From Flagellimonas sp. MMG031 (GTDB taxonomy: Bacteria; Bacteroidota; Bacteroidia; Flavobacteriales; Flavobacteriaceae): a DNA stretch of 64,000 bases. The position numbers and the translations under genes were made by a program. The stretch is from positions 1,854,001 through 1,918,000 of the forward strand of contig NZ_CP157804.1 of NCBI RefSeq assembly GCF_040112705.1, given 5' to 3'. The notes below the pieces were generated by a model. That model was not told the origin of the DNA and did not search any database. It was given only the letters and a program-made list of their open reading frames with translations. Positions 27,408 to 36,136 of the stretch are shown here, in pieces (positions within the stretch are counted from its first letter, which is position 1; every line of letters starts with the position of its first letter).

Positions 27408-27953
27408 GTCGAATTAAGGTCGCTTTATACCAACCCATTATATATTTTTTGTTGAATAAAGCTGGTTTTGTTCGAGGAGGTAAAATAAGGTTATTTATCC
27501 GAACGGCATTGGAACATGGACACAAATGTGGTGCTATGGAATACCTTTTTTACGCTCAATGGTTGATTTGAAAGGATGAACTAAAATAGGGCATTGATCG
27601 AAGCGTGGGTTAACCTTCATAAAGATGGATGCCTCTCAAAGGCGATGTCCCAATTGGAATCATTGTGGACAATCCATTTGTTTACCTGGATATTTTGGAA
27701 AAGGTGAAGGTGGTAATTGAAATCAGGTTTTGAATGAGCACCATGTGGGAATCATTATTGAAAAGTAGCGTAATGCAATGAAGCTATTTTCCAATACGTG
27801 CGGTAACACCCCCAAATGGGGCGGTCATTATCGATCGTTAGCACAGCTTTATTTTGAAATGTAATTAGCCCCGCTCTACCAATATGGGGCTAAACACTTG
27901 GTAGTATACATTGGAATCACTACATTAAAGATTAGTTTTAGACAACCTCAATT
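27408..27953. other. Intergenic region without a supported gene
   Basis: In 546 bases I see only short frames without family features. A stem-loop, TTAGCCCC (27865-27872) with GGGGCTAA (27886-27893), lies about 60 bases before the SRAP gene; it has no T-tail and may be a leader structure or the edge of the ICE-like block. Confidence 0.5.
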
Positions 27954-28715
27954 ATGTGCTACGATGTCAATGCCCAGCTGGAAACACAGCTCAAAAGGGC
28001 CATGCGGGATGCGGATGAGCATGCCATCCGTGAAATCCAGGAAAAAATGGTCAGGGAGACCGACCTGCCCCTGTTCCATGTGACGGGTTTCCAACATCCC
28101 AAGATGCTCATTTATACCAATGAAAGTCCCAATGCTCCTGTGGTGTCCCAATGGGGATTGATACCTTTTTGGGCCAAGGATAAAAAGGCAATCTGGAACA
28201 ATACCCTAAACGCACGTGGGGAGACCATTTTTGAGAAGAATTCCTTTAAAACGTCCGCAAGGGAAAAGCGATGCCTCATTTATATCGATGGGTTCTATGA
28301 ACACCACCATCATGGCAAAGCAACCGTTCCTTATTACATCTCCCGTAAAGATCTTCGGCCCATAGCCTTGGCGGGTCTATGGAACGAGTGGACCGACCCC
28401 GAGACCGGGGAAATCCTCAATACTTTTTCCATTGTGACCACCGAAGGCAATCCCATGATGGCTGAGATCCATAACAATCCCAAGATGGAGGGACCGCGTA
28501 TGCCGGTGATCTTGCCCGATGGATTGGAAGATGAATGGTTGAAACCGTATCGGGACGAGCTGGACCAAAAGCAATTGGAAGAACTGTTGCGACCCTATCC
28601 CGAATCGGAACTGGCGGCCCATACCGTCGGGAAACTGCGGGGCAAGGATGCCGTGGGCAATGTACCCGAGGCCATGGTCCCCGTGGCCTATGACAATGTT
28701 AAAACGACCTATTGA
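27954..28715 (+). CDS. SOS response-associated peptidase (SRAP; HMCES/YedK family)
   Basis: A 253-residue SRAP protein, which covalently traps abasic sites in single-stranded DNA and protects them. The start is fixed by catalytic Cys2 (MCYD), which must become N-terminal after Met removal. The other active-site residues are visible: Asn86 in LNARGETI, Glu116 in GFYEHHHH and His173 in AEIHNNP, with the family RMPVIL after it. The C-terminus is longer than in YedK of E. coli. In flavobacterial mobile elements SRAP genes often sit beside DUF932 genes, as here. Its stop overlaps the start of the next small gene, indicating an operon. Confidence 0.93.
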   Translation: MCYDVNAQLETQLKRAMRDADEHAIREIQEKMVRETDLPLFHVTGFQHPKMLIYTNESPNAPVVSQWGLIPFWAKDKKAIWNNTLNARGETIFEKNSFKTSAREKRCLIYIDGFYEHHHHGKATVPYYISRKDLRPIALAGLWNEWTDPETGEILNTFSIVTTEGNPMMAEIHNNPKMEGPRMPVILPDGLEDEWLKPYRDELDQKQLEELLRPYPESELAAHTVGKLRGKDAVGNVPEAMVPVAYDNVKTTY

Positions 28716-28966
28716 TGCGGATATACGACTATTTGGCACTGTCCAAAGAGGAACAATGGGAGACCCTTTGGGACGATGCGGTCTATGTGGCCTCTTTCAG
28801 ATCCATCGATTGTTGTTTTCAACTGTATGCCATGGACCGATTTTTTATCGAATTGGAACTTTGCCCGCAACAAGGTTCCATACTGAACATGGGTGTGTTC
28901 GTGCATGGTAAGAAAATGGACAAATATACCGATACGGTCTATCAGGACATTTTGGGTTTTCTATGA
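28715..28966 (+). CDS. Small protein of unknown function, coupled to SRAP
   Basis: An 83-residue protein whose ATG overlaps the SRAP stop codon (tgATG), which strongly supports translation. It is acidic and rich in Tyr and Phe (MRIYDYLALSKEEQWETLWD; FQLYAMDRFFIELELC). There is no signal peptide or membrane segment. I do not recognise the family. Its place between SRAP and DUF932 suggests a role in an ICE or plasmid maintenance module. Confidence 0.65.
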   Translation: MRIYDYLALSKEEQWETLWDDAVYVASFRSIDCCFQLYAMDRFFIELELCPQQGSILNMGVFVHGKKMDKYTDTVYQDILGFL

Positions 28967-28988
28967 TCAAGAATTAACTGTTCGGTAT

Positions 28989-29228
28989 ATGAAGAACCTA
29001 GTGCGCGGTATGGACCTTCCCTATACATTTGCCCATCGGATCCAAGCTTCTGATGATTTCAATGCACTCTTGCTGCAGCACTACATCCTGTTCAGTGATG
29101 GGGCCACTTTGGTGGACTATGCCATACGGGAAAAGGCCCATCTTTGCTCCGGGACCTACGGGGTTGAGGACTTTCATGGAAAGGTCAGTGCCTACATCGC
29201 ATTTCTCGATCGCCTTATCCAAGGATGA
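28989..29228 (+). CDS. Small protein of unknown function before DUF932
   Basis: A 79-residue open frame (MKNLVRGMDLPYTFAHRIQA... ending FLDRLIQG). The ATG at 28989 is preferred, since the longer in-frame extension from 28893 reads the preceding gene in the wrong frame. The sequence is well mixed, with helical patterns (DFNALLLQHYILFSDGATLV) like real coding sequence. There is no signal peptide or known motif. It lies 22 bases after the 83-residue gene and probably belongs to the same operon. Confidence 0.55.
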   Translation: MKNLVRGMDLPYTFAHRIQASDDFNALLLQHYILFSDGATLVDYAIREKAHLCSGTYGVEDFHGKVSAYIAFLDRLIQG

Positions 29229-29385
29229 CCTTACCTGAGTATCGTCTTTCGATTGCTGTCATCCCAGTTCATTCCGAAAACACATTGGAGCAGCCGCTTT
29301 CCCTGTTATCCAATACCTACAAAAGATAAACGTCGCATCCCGGTATCGGACAAGGGACGGCATAAAGCCCCCGCTGTGGCCGTCT

Positions 29386-29401
29386 CCTGCCCTTGGGCAG
29401 G
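29386..29401 (+). other. Hairpin in the leader before DUF932
   Basis: CCTGCCC (29386-29392) and GGGCAGG (29395-29401) form a 7-bp GC-rich stem around two bases. It lies about 90 bases before the DUF932 start in a 261-base region without a supported gene. There is no T-tail, so it is more likely a leader structure than a terminator. Confidence 0.4.
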
Positions 29402-29489
29402 CCTATTTATTCCGTTTCCTCGCCGCTCAACGTGCTGCCTTCCGTTTGTAGACCACTGTAAATATTGTTTAACCTAAAATCATAAAAAG

Positions 29490-30326
29490 ATGTATGTAGA
29501 CAACTTACAGCAGGATGAGGTATTTGTGCCGGTACAGATCAGACCTCTAAACGAATTGACCGGAATGCCCGTACGAAAGGGCTTGGAACAGGCCGTGGTC
29601 AGCAACGGCAAGATCGTGAACATCGTGTCACAACGCTATGGACATATTCCCAATGAACTGTTCTTCAAAAAGGCGGAGCAATTGCTCATCGATGCCGATC
29701 TGACATACTCCCGTCAGAGCATTAACCGTTCGGACCGTAGTTTCAGCGTGGACTTTGTCCTTACCGACAGTACCCAGTTCTCGGTAGGGCAAGGTGAGGA
29801 CGTCATTTTACCGATGCTGCGGTTTACCAATGCCTACGATGGGAGCGAACGTACCGCAGGCCATTTTGGGTTCTACCGAAAAGTCTGTTCCAATGGCCTG
29901 CACGTGGCCCGGACGGAAATCGGCTTTTCCATCAAGCACCACAAAAACGCGGTGCAGCTCATCATGCCCGGGCTCCAAGTACTGTTCCGCAGATTCCTCG
30001 ACAATGAGTTCTACAGTACTTCCGGTAGGTTCCATCGGATGATGACCGTGGAACTGCTGGATACCAAGGATTTTGTCAGGGAAGTGCTGGAGCGGACCCA
30101 ACTGTTCCGCTATGAGTGCAGCGATACCAATGATGCACACTCTAAAAAGGCCCGAGAGGTCCTTGAGATCCTTGATGCAGAGGCATTGCAACTCGGCAGT
30201 ACCCCAAACCTCTGGTTGGGCTATAATGCCTTCAACGCAGTATTGCACCGTAACCTCAAGAAGGGCTTTGCCAAACAGCAACAGTTGGACAGGCAATTGT
30301 TCGAGACGGTTTATGAAATGGCCTAA
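29490..30326 (+). CDS. DUF932 domain protein (phage/plasmid-like)
   Basis: A 278-residue protein matching the DUF932 family, which is common on ICEs, plasmids and phages in Bacteroidota and has no established biochemical role. Family features: an N-terminal part with VSNGKIVNIVSQRYGHIPN, the central GFYRKVCSNGLHVARTEIG and the later LWLGYNAFNAVLHR. It has no signal peptide. It follows the SRAP gene and two small genes on the same strand, after a 261-base gap that may hold its own promoter. The set is typical of the accessory region of flavobacterial conjugative elements, but no transfer genes are present here. Confidence 0.85.
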   Translation: MYVDNLQQDEVFVPVQIRPLNELTGMPVRKGLEQAVVSNGKIVNIVSQRYGHIPNELFFKKAEQLLIDADLTYSRQSINRSDRSFSVDFVLTDSTQFSVGQGEDVILPMLRFTNAYDGSERTAGHFGFYRKVCSNGLHVARTEIGFSIKHHKNAVQLIMPGLQVLFRRFLDNEFYSTSGRFHRMMTVELLDTKDFVREVLERTQLFRYECSDTNDAHSKKAREVLEILDAEALQLGSTPNLWLGYNAFNAVLHRNLKKGFAKQQQLDRQLFETVYEMA

Positions 30327-30341
30327 CGGTCCAAAGGGCCG

Positions 30342-30365
30342 CTCCGGTGCCCGTCCAAACCGGAG
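30342..30365 (+). other. Stem-loop after DUF932
   Basis: CTCCGGT (30342-30348) and ACCGGAG (30359-30365) form a 7-bp stem with a 10-base loop, 15 bases after the DUF932 stop. There is no T-run, so termination is uncertain. Confidence 0.4.
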
Positions 30366-30471
30366 TATTGCCACCGATTACACTACAACCTCTACAGTAT
30401 TTCCCCTTTTTCACCAACTCAAGATTCAAAACAGAATCGTTTGAACATTGGGTACCCACCATTAGCAAGGC

Positions 30472-30529
30472 ATTCGAGATGTTTGTTTTGGTACAATTTA
30501 AGTTCAGGGATAATTCATGCTTTTGTAGG
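30472..30529 (+). repeat. Diverged direct repeat, copy B
   Basis: Matches 10283-10340 at 45 of 58 positions without gaps. It lies between the DUF932 gene and the 3' end of murQ, in the same setting as copy A (after hipA and before the 3' end of the esterase gene). Here the frame reads FEMFVLVQFKFRDNSCFCR and then a stop, without the internal stop of copy A. Confidence 0.6.
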
Positions 30530-30599
30530 TAGATTCGAAATCAACCATTTTATGGCGCGAAATGGTGATGTCTTGCAGCTCGGTCGCTGTTCTTTCAAT

Positions 30600-31439
30600 T
30601 TACGAACCCATTCTTTTTTTTATTTGGGAGTCATAAGAGTCCAGCACCTTTCTGATATTCTTATGTTTTTCCAATAATTGACCGGCTAGTTTTTCGTCAA
30701 TATCCAATTCCTCCATCAACATTCGTTTACCGCGGTCGACCAACTTTTTATTGGACAATTGCATATCCACCATCTTGTTCCCGCGTACCCTGCCCAATTG
30801 GATCATAATGGAGGTGGAAATCATGTTCAAGGCAAGCTTTTGTGCCGTCCCGGCTTTCATCCGTGTGCTGCCGGTGACAAATTCCGGCCCCACGACCAAC
30901 TCTATGGGATGATCGGATAGCTTAGAAAGGGGTGCATGGGCATTACAGGCTATACTTCCCGTCAAAATGGAATGTTCCTTGGACTTTCGTATTCCTCCAA
31001 TGACATAGGGCGTAGTACCTGAGGCGGCAATCCCCAGTACAATATCCTTTTCACTGATATTGAATGCTTGAAGGTCTTTCCAAGCTTGATCAAAATCATC
31101 TTCCGCGTTTTCCACTGCCTTTCGCAAGGCTTTGTCGCCCCCGGCAATCAGACCGATGATCCAATCATCGGACACCCCAAAGGTAGGGGGGCATTCCGAG
31201 GCATCGAGGACACCCAGCCTTCCACTGGTGCCTGCGCCGATATAAAACAGTCTGCCCCCTTTTTTCATTTTGGTAACCGCATGATCGACAAATTCCTTGA
31301 TTTGAGGAATTGCCTTTTCCATCACCAAAGGAACGCCCTTATCCTCATGGTTGATGTTGGTCAGCAATTCGAGGGTATCCATCTTTTCGAGACCGTCATA
31401 ATTCGAAGGCTGCTCGGTCATATACTTGTTATTACTCAT
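30600..31439 (-). CDS. murQ: N-acetylmuramic acid 6-phosphate etherase
   Basis: A 279-residue SIS-domain lyase that removes D-lactate from MurNAc-6-phosphate to give GlcNAc-6-phosphate. The family N-terminus (TEQPSNYDGLEKMDTLELL) and the SIS phosphate-sugar site GAGTSGRLGVLDASECPPTF are present. Glu82 in ASECPP and Glu113 match the positions of the acid/base pair known in E. coli MurQ. Its ATG overlaps the stop of the upstream sodium symporter by four bases (ATGA), so the two are one operon with AnmK. Together they turn anhydro-MurNAc or MurNAc into a glycolytic precursor. Confidence 0.96.
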   Translation of the reverse strand: MSNNKYMTEQPSNYDGLEKMDTLELLTNINHEDKGVPLVMEKAIPQIKEFVDHAVTKMKKGGRLFYIGAGTSGRLGVLDASECPPTFGVSDDWIIGLIAGGDKALRKAVENAEDDFDQAWKDLQAFNISEKDIVLGIAASGTTPYVIGGIRKSKEHSILTGSIACNAHAPLSKLSDHPIELVVGPEFVTGSTRMKAGTAQKLALNMISTSIMIQLGRVRGNKMVDMQLSNKKLVDRGKRMLMEELDIDEKLAGQLLEKHKNIRKVLDSYDSQIKKRMGS

Positions 31440-32890
31440 TTCTTTGTTTTAATTAAAATCAATCCTAAAAAAGTTAAACCACCGTTTACGGCAATATTGA
31501 TGAAACCCATATCGAAATCATAGGTGTCCTTGAGAAACAGGCTCAAAAGATAGGTGGCTATGGGAGCCAGAACACATATGATCGGGACCACATGGTCCTT
31601 GATTTTTATGGTAGTAAACATTCCAAATACATAAAGCCCCAGTAAAGGACCATAGGTATATCCAGCCACATTGAAGATCAAGGAAATTACATCGCCCCTG
31701 CTATTTGAAAATAACATAATGATCCCAAAAACAACTATGGAAAAACCAAACAATACGATGTTCTTTATTCGTTTGGGGTTTTTAACGGTTTTGTTTGAAA
31801 TGTCCAAGAAATCATAGGTAAAGGACGTAGTCAATGCCGTCAAGGCGGAATCGACACTTGAAAAAGAAGCTGCTATAACGCCCAACAGAAAAAAGATTCC
31901 GGTCACAGGGCCCAAATGGTTCAACGCAATATTCGGGAATAAGGTATCGGTATCCAATAGCGTACCATTTGCGTCCATGGGCAACCCTAATCCCATATGT
32001 TCGGCATAGATATACAATAAGATGCCCAGCCCCATAAACAGAAACTGGGTTATGGCCAATATGGAACTGTAGCTCAGTGTATTTTTCTGTGCCTCCCATA
32101 CATTCTTGCAACTAAGGGTCTTTTGCATCATATTCTGGTCCAATCCGATCATCGCTATCGCTACCAAAATACCTGCAATGAACTGTTTGAAAAAGTTATT
32201 GTCCGACTTGGGTTCCCAGTTGAAGACATCAAAATAGGGATGGTCGACAATCTCATTTATCGATGCCGTAAATGTGAGGTTCAATGAAGTAATTACATAG
32301 TAACACGTGATCAGGGCACCTAAGATCAAAAAGATGGTTTGAAGGGTATCCGTCCAAACAATGGTTTTGATGCCGGACTTATACGAATACAGCCAAACCA
32401 TTAACAAAATGGCGATAACGGTAATTGGGAACGGGCTTCCTATCTTTTCAAAAAACACAAATTGGAGGATCTTGGCCGCCAACAATAACCGTAGCGAAGC
32501 ACCAAAGGACTGGGAAATCAGGAAAAACAAAGATCCGGTTTTATAGGCCCTATTACCAAATCGTTCCAATAAATAGGAATAGATGGATACCAACCTTAGC
32601 CGATAATACAGCGGGATGAGTACAAAAGTGATAAAGAGATACCCGACGACGTTACCCAGTATGAATTGGAAGAAATGAAAATTATTGTTTCCCACCATCC
32701 CGGGCAATGACACATAGGTTACTCCCGAAAGTCCGGCACCTATCATACCAAAGGCAACCAAAAACCAGGGAGATTGACGGTCCCCGGTAAAGTAGGTCTC
32801 ATCGCCACTATTTCTGGAAGTAGCATACGAAATGGCCATGAGCACCAGAAAATAAAAGAGAATGACGAAAAAGATCAGGGTAAGGTCCAA
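31436..32890 (-). CDS. Sodium:solute symporter (SSS family), probable amino-sugar importer
   Basis: A 484-residue inner-membrane symporter with about 13 hydrophobic segments. It begins with DLTLIFFVILFYFLVLMAIS and has the SSS core TYVSLPGMVG and the late motif FSSVDSALTALTTSFTYDFL. The family includes importers of sialic acid, glucose and other sugars. Since it sits between AnmK and MurQ, overlapping murQ by four bases, its likely substrate is MurNAc or anhydro-MurNAc. A comparable transporter-kinase-etherase set (MurT, MurK, MurQ) has been described in Tannerella forsythia, although the transporter there need not be related. Confidence 0.88.
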   Translation of the reverse strand: MDLTLIFFVILFYFLVLMAISYATSRNSGDETYFTGDRQSPWFLVAFGMIGAGLSGVTYVSLPGMVGNNNFHFFQFILGNVVGYLFITFVLIPLYYRLRLVSIYSYLLERFGNRAYKTGSLFFLISQSFGASLRLLLAAKILQFVFFEKIGSPFPITVIAILLMVWLYSYKSGIKTIVWTDTLQTIFLILGALITCYYVITSLNLTFTASINEIVDHPYFDVFNWEPKSDNNFFKQFIAGILVAIAMIGLDQNMMQKTLSCKNVWEAQKNTLSYSSILAITQFLFMGLGILLYIYAEHMGLGLPMDANGTLLDTDTLFPNIALNHLGPVTGIFFLLGVIAASFSSVDSALTALTTSFTYDFLDISNKTVKNPKRIKNIVLFGFSIVVFGIIMLFSNSRGDVISLIFNVAGYTYGPLLGLYVFGMFTTIKIKDHVVPIICVLAPIATYLLSLFLKDTYDFDMGFINIAVNGGLTFLGLILIKTKK

Positions 32891-32927
32891 CGAAAACGGT
32901 TTTTGTGGTTCAACAATAAGCTACTGG

Positions 32928-34004
32928 CTATTGCGGTTCGTAAATGATGCCGGAGGAGGAATCCTTGGACGCCCCTGTGACGGAGCTCAACACATTGGTT
33001 TCATTTACCATTTTTAGCACGCCCATCAATGCAAATACAACGGCTTCTTTGAACGCTATGATTTCCGCAGGCGGGATGACCAATTTCCCCGTCGTCCCCA
33101 ACTGCTCCTGCAGGACCCTTATCAAATAGCCGTTCATTGCACCTCCACCGGTCACCAGCATACTGGCCTCTTTTTGGGAGCGGTTTAAATTGACCTGTAC
33201 AACTATCTGTTCGCATATATGATGGATACAGGTATGCAACAAATCCTTTGGGTCATTATCGTAATGATCCAGAATAGGCACTACTTGTTCCATGAACCAT
33301 TCAAATCCGGTTGATTTGGGAAAGGGTTGCTGATAATATTCTAGCTTGTTCAAATCATTTAAAAGTTTGGGAAGGAGCCTTCCTTTTTGCGCCAGTTGTC
33401 CCCCATCGTCGTAGGGTAATCCGATCTTTGCCGTGATGTGATTCAATACCATGTTCGCGAGACCGATATCGTAAGCGATTCGCCGGCCTTTGTGCTCAAA
33501 AGAAATATTGCTGATTCCTCCCAAATTGAGGCAAAAATCGTATGCATGGAAGAAGTGGCTATCCCCTATGGGAACCAAGGGGGCACCTTGGCCTCCCAAG
33601 GAGATATCCTTATTCCTAAAATCACAAATAACTTTGTACCCAGCGGTATTGGCCAGGTACTGCCCAGAGCCCAACTGATGGGTAAAGCCAAGTTCTGGTC
33701 GGTGATGGCTGGTATGCCCATGACTCGCAATAAAGTCTACTTCAATTCCGGCACTTTGAATAAAATCCTTTACCCTTTCACCCAGCCAAATACCATATTT
33801 CACATCAAAAGCCAGGAGTTCACTGGCAGATAGATATATGGATTTCCTAAGCTGTTCTTTCAATCCATTGTTATACGGTATGCCTTTGGTCTTCTTGATC
33901 TCAAAATCCCACCTATCGCCTGTTCTCCAGATATGACAATAGGCGATATCCAGGCCATCCAAGGATGTTCCCGACATTAAACCAATTACCTTAAACGTCT
34001 TCAT
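32928..34004 (-). CDS. anmK: Anhydro-N-acetylmuramic acid kinase
   Basis: A 358-residue kinase that opens the 1,6-anhydro ring of anhydro-MurNAc while phosphorylating it to MurNAc-6-P. The N-terminal phosphate-binding motif GLMSGTSLDGLDIAY is diagnostic, and the family motifs ASHGHTSHHRPE, GGISNISF, YDIGLANMVLN and VTGGGAMNGYL are all present in order. The length is normal. The product is the substrate of MurQ encoded two genes downstream. The start lies one base after the stop of the methyltransferase gene, so these genes are cotranscribed. Confidence 0.96.
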   Translation of the reverse strand: MKTFKVIGLMSGTSLDGLDIAYCHIWRTGDRWDFEIKKTKGIPYNNGLKEQLRKSIYLSASELLAFDVKYGIWLGERVKDFIQSAGIEVDFIASHGHTSHHRPELGFTHQLGSGQYLANTAGYKVICDFRNKDISLGGQGAPLVPIGDSHFFHAYDFCLNLGGISNISFEHKGRRIAYDIGLANMVLNHITAKIGLPYDDGGQLAQKGRLLPKLLNDLNKLEYYQQPFPKSTGFEWFMEQVVPILDHYDNDPKDLLHTCIHHICEQIVVQVNLNRSQKEASMLVTGGGAMNGYLIRVLQEQLGTTGKLVIPPAEIIAFKEAVVFALMGVLKMVNETNVLSSVTGASKDSSSGIIYEPQ

Positions 34005-34005
34005 T

Positions 34006-34668
34006 TCAATCGATTTTCAATATCAGGGAAATCGGTCTGCCCTCCGAATTCAAAACTTCTTTGATGCTGTTCAGCTGTAGGGATGATTCCCCGATGATGT
34101 TGACCCAATCTTCCAAAGTCCTCGCATACCACTCGTGGCCGTCCCTAAAATTACCGGGTAGCCCCTGCCATGAATCGGAAATCAGTTGACTTTTATAATC
34201 CAGTCCATTATCGAACATAAAAAAGGGGTGCAGCGTTTGAATCAAGATCTTACCTTCCGTATGCAACTGATTTTTTGTGGCACGCAAAAGATCGGTAAGG
34301 CCTTCTTTTTGATAAAGACAAAAGTTGAATACCGCGATGTCGAAAGGAGCTTCTGGTATGGGCTGTCCCTCCATGAGATCCTCATAGGACATTTGGTGAT
34401 AGGACTCAGGCCCTTTCGATCGGGCTGCGACCAATAGCGGCTCGATGGCATCTATTCCTACCGCTTTTTTTCCCATTTCCGTTATGGCCCTTGTGAGCCA
34501 TCCCTCTCCACAGCCTATATCGATCACCTTATCCCCAGCAAGGTTTTTTAGTTCGCCAACAATGGCCTTATTGGTAAATCTCCTGGACCCGATTTCTTCG
34601 TTGGCAATGACTTTTATCCATTCCTTGGCGTTTTTGTTCCAAGCGTCTATGATCTTTTGGTTCATCAT
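34006..34668 (-). CDS. Class I SAM-dependent methyltransferase
   Basis: A 220-residue Rossmann-type methyltransferase. SAM-binding motif I is VIDIGCGEGWLTRAI (about 49-63), the acidic end of strand 2 is in GIDAIEPLLVAA, and motif IV is in DIAVFNFCLYQ. The family resembles UbiE/Methyltransf_11 proteins with unassigned substrates. It is translated immediately before anmK (one base between stop and start), so it belongs to the MurNAc operon, where a methyltransferase is unexpected. It may methylate a sugar or peptide moiety of an imported muropeptide, but this is only a guess from position. The second ATG is one codon after the first; either could start translation. Confidence 0.87.
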   Translation of the reverse strand: MMNQKIIDAWNKNAKEWIKVIANEEIGSRRFTNKAIVGELKNLAGDKVIDIGCGEGWLTRAITEMGKKAVGIDAIEPLLVAARSKGPESYHQMSYEDLMEGQPIPEAPFDIAVFNFCLYQKEGLTDLLRATKNQLHTEGKILIQTLHPFFMFDNGLDYKSQLISDSWQGLPGNFRDGHEWYARTLEDWVNIIGESSLQLNSIKEVLNSEGRPISLILKID

Positions 34669-34718
34669 ATCCTACCGTTCTAAAATTAATTAAGCGTAAA
34701 CCATGATTGTACATAAAA

Positions 34719-34748
34719 GGCCTACAACAAAAACAGAGGTTGTAGGCC
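34719..34748 (-). terminator. Terminator after the susCD pair
   Basis: GGCCTACAAC (34719-34728) and GTTGTAGGCC (34739-34748) form a perfect 10-bp stem with a 10-base loop; on the minus strand it is followed by TTTT. It should limit read-through from susD into the methyltransferase-anmK-symporter-murQ genes, keeping uptake proteins in excess. Confidence 0.75.
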
Positions 34749-34789
34749 CAGTAAACTAAAACTAACTCAAACCGCTATGCTATAGTAGT

Positions 34790-36124
34790 TTATATGCTCG
34801 GGTCATCTGGGGTATTCGGATTACTGTTTCTCTCCAGATCGGGATACGGATAGAAGTTGCGGTTTCTTTCTTCCGTGTAGATCATTGATGTCCCACTGGG
34901 TTCCGGTCTACCGAATCTCCTGCTGTCTTCCAAGCTCATACCTGTCAAGAAGAGTTCTGCCCTTCGATTTTTATATACTTCCATCAAAATGGCCTCTGAT
35001 GTTGACGCACCGGCATAAGGGCCTACATTGGCATTGATTCCGAAAGGATCATCGGTATCGGTAAGCACTTCGTTCAAGGCGGCCACGGCAGCACCAAGGT
35101 CAGGACCCGACTTTCTGATATTTGCCTCCGCCACTATCAAATTCATCTCATCCGGAATGTAAACAGGTATGGAACCGGTATTTACGTTGAAAAAGCCCGC
35201 CAAGTCCTCAATCGGCAATCCGTTTTGATTGGTTTCGTCCAAGGGCACCAAATAGAAAGCGTTACGCCCATCGGCAGGATCGAAGACAAATTCGGACGGG
35301 AGGCCAAAATTATCCCTTGGCTTAAAGTTGGGTGCATTGTTCAGAAAGACACGGCTCCAAATGGGATTCAAATTGATGGCATCATACTCAAACGTGGACG
35401 TGCTTGTAAGGTCCACGCTGTTTGCAGCGGTTATTGCGGCTTCATAATTTCCCGCGAACAGATTGTATCGTGCGAGCAATGCATTGATGGCATTGCGGAC
35501 ATCGATATTCCCTAAGGTTACGGCATTGATGAACTCCTGTGAAACGGGATTCTCATCGATGGCACTTTTTGCTTCGTTCAACAAAGTAATGGCCGTTTCA
35601 TAGCCAGATACCCTTGGGACAAATTCAGCCTGATTATCCGTATTGGAGACAACGATGACCTGTTCAAAATTCTGTGCCAAATTTCCTATGGCCAAAGCCT
35701 TGAACAGTTTGGCATGCGCTATCAGGCCGCTCTGTGTTCCTGCCTCCAATTCAATGGTTCCTGCATTGGCCTCGATATCCTCGGCTATTTTTATGATGCG
35801 CAACATGGAAGACCATAAGCCCTGCACATTTGAATTGAAATTGGGCAAGCTTGTTCCGCCATCCTCAAGTTCGATCATATTCTGGAAGGTGGTCGTAATA
35901 CCGCCTTCCCGCGTCGTTATCGCAGGGGTTTCCACGGCCCATCGTACCCCCGTGGTCGAGTACAACTGTTGTAGTCCGACGGATGCCGCGAGAATACCTT
36001 CACGGGATGAAAAGGTTTCATCTACCGTTGCGGCATTGGGATTGTCGAAATCGGTCTCACAAGAAGCCAATAGTACTATTGACATCAGTGTTAATACGGT
36101 GCTGTATATGTTATGTTTTTTCAT
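34790..36124 (-). CDS. SusD/RagB nutrient-binding lipoprotein (MurNAc locus)
   Basis: A 444-residue surface lipoprotein with lipobox LLASC (Cys22). The N-terminus (FDNPNAATVDETFSSREGIL) is typical of the RagB/SusD group, and the C-terminus carries the family signature EVYKNRRAELFLTGMSLEDS followed by RRFGRP. It lies 12 bases after susC and is followed by a strong terminator. Because the downstream genes metabolise MurNAc, its ligand is likely a muropeptide or a disaccharide containing MurNAc; this is inference from context. Confidence 0.93.
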   Translation of the reverse strand: MKKHNIYSTVLTLMSIVLLASCETDFDNPNAATVDETFSSREGILAASVGLQQLYSTTGVRWAVETPAITTREGGITTTFQNMIELEDGGTSLPNFNSNVQGLWSSMLRIIKIAEDIEANAGTIELEAGTQSGLIAHAKLFKALAIGNLAQNFEQVIVVSNTDNQAEFVPRVSGYETAITLLNEAKSAIDENPVSQEFINAVTLGNIDVRNAINALLARYNLFAGNYEAAITAANSVDLTSTSTFEYDAINLNPIWSRVFLNNAPNFKPRDNFGLPSEFVFDPADGRNAFYLVPLDETNQNGLPIEDLAGFFNVNTGSIPVYIPDEMNLIVAEANIRKSGPDLGAAVAALNEVLTDTDDPFGINANVGPYAGASTSEAILMEVYKNRRAELFLTGMSLEDSRRFGRPEPSGTSMIYTEERNRNFYPYPDLERNSNPNTPDDPSI

Positions 36125-36136
36125 CGTTGTTCTTTT

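Noticed and set aside
27389-27571. A 60-codon plus-strand frame after the nitrilase start.
   Set aside because: It overlaps the start of the nitrilase gene and has no family features.
30441-30677. A 78-codon frame that covers repeat copy B and enters murQ on the opposite strand.
   Set aside because: The part inside murQ is a shadow, and the rest matches the relic seen in copy A; no intact gene is supported.
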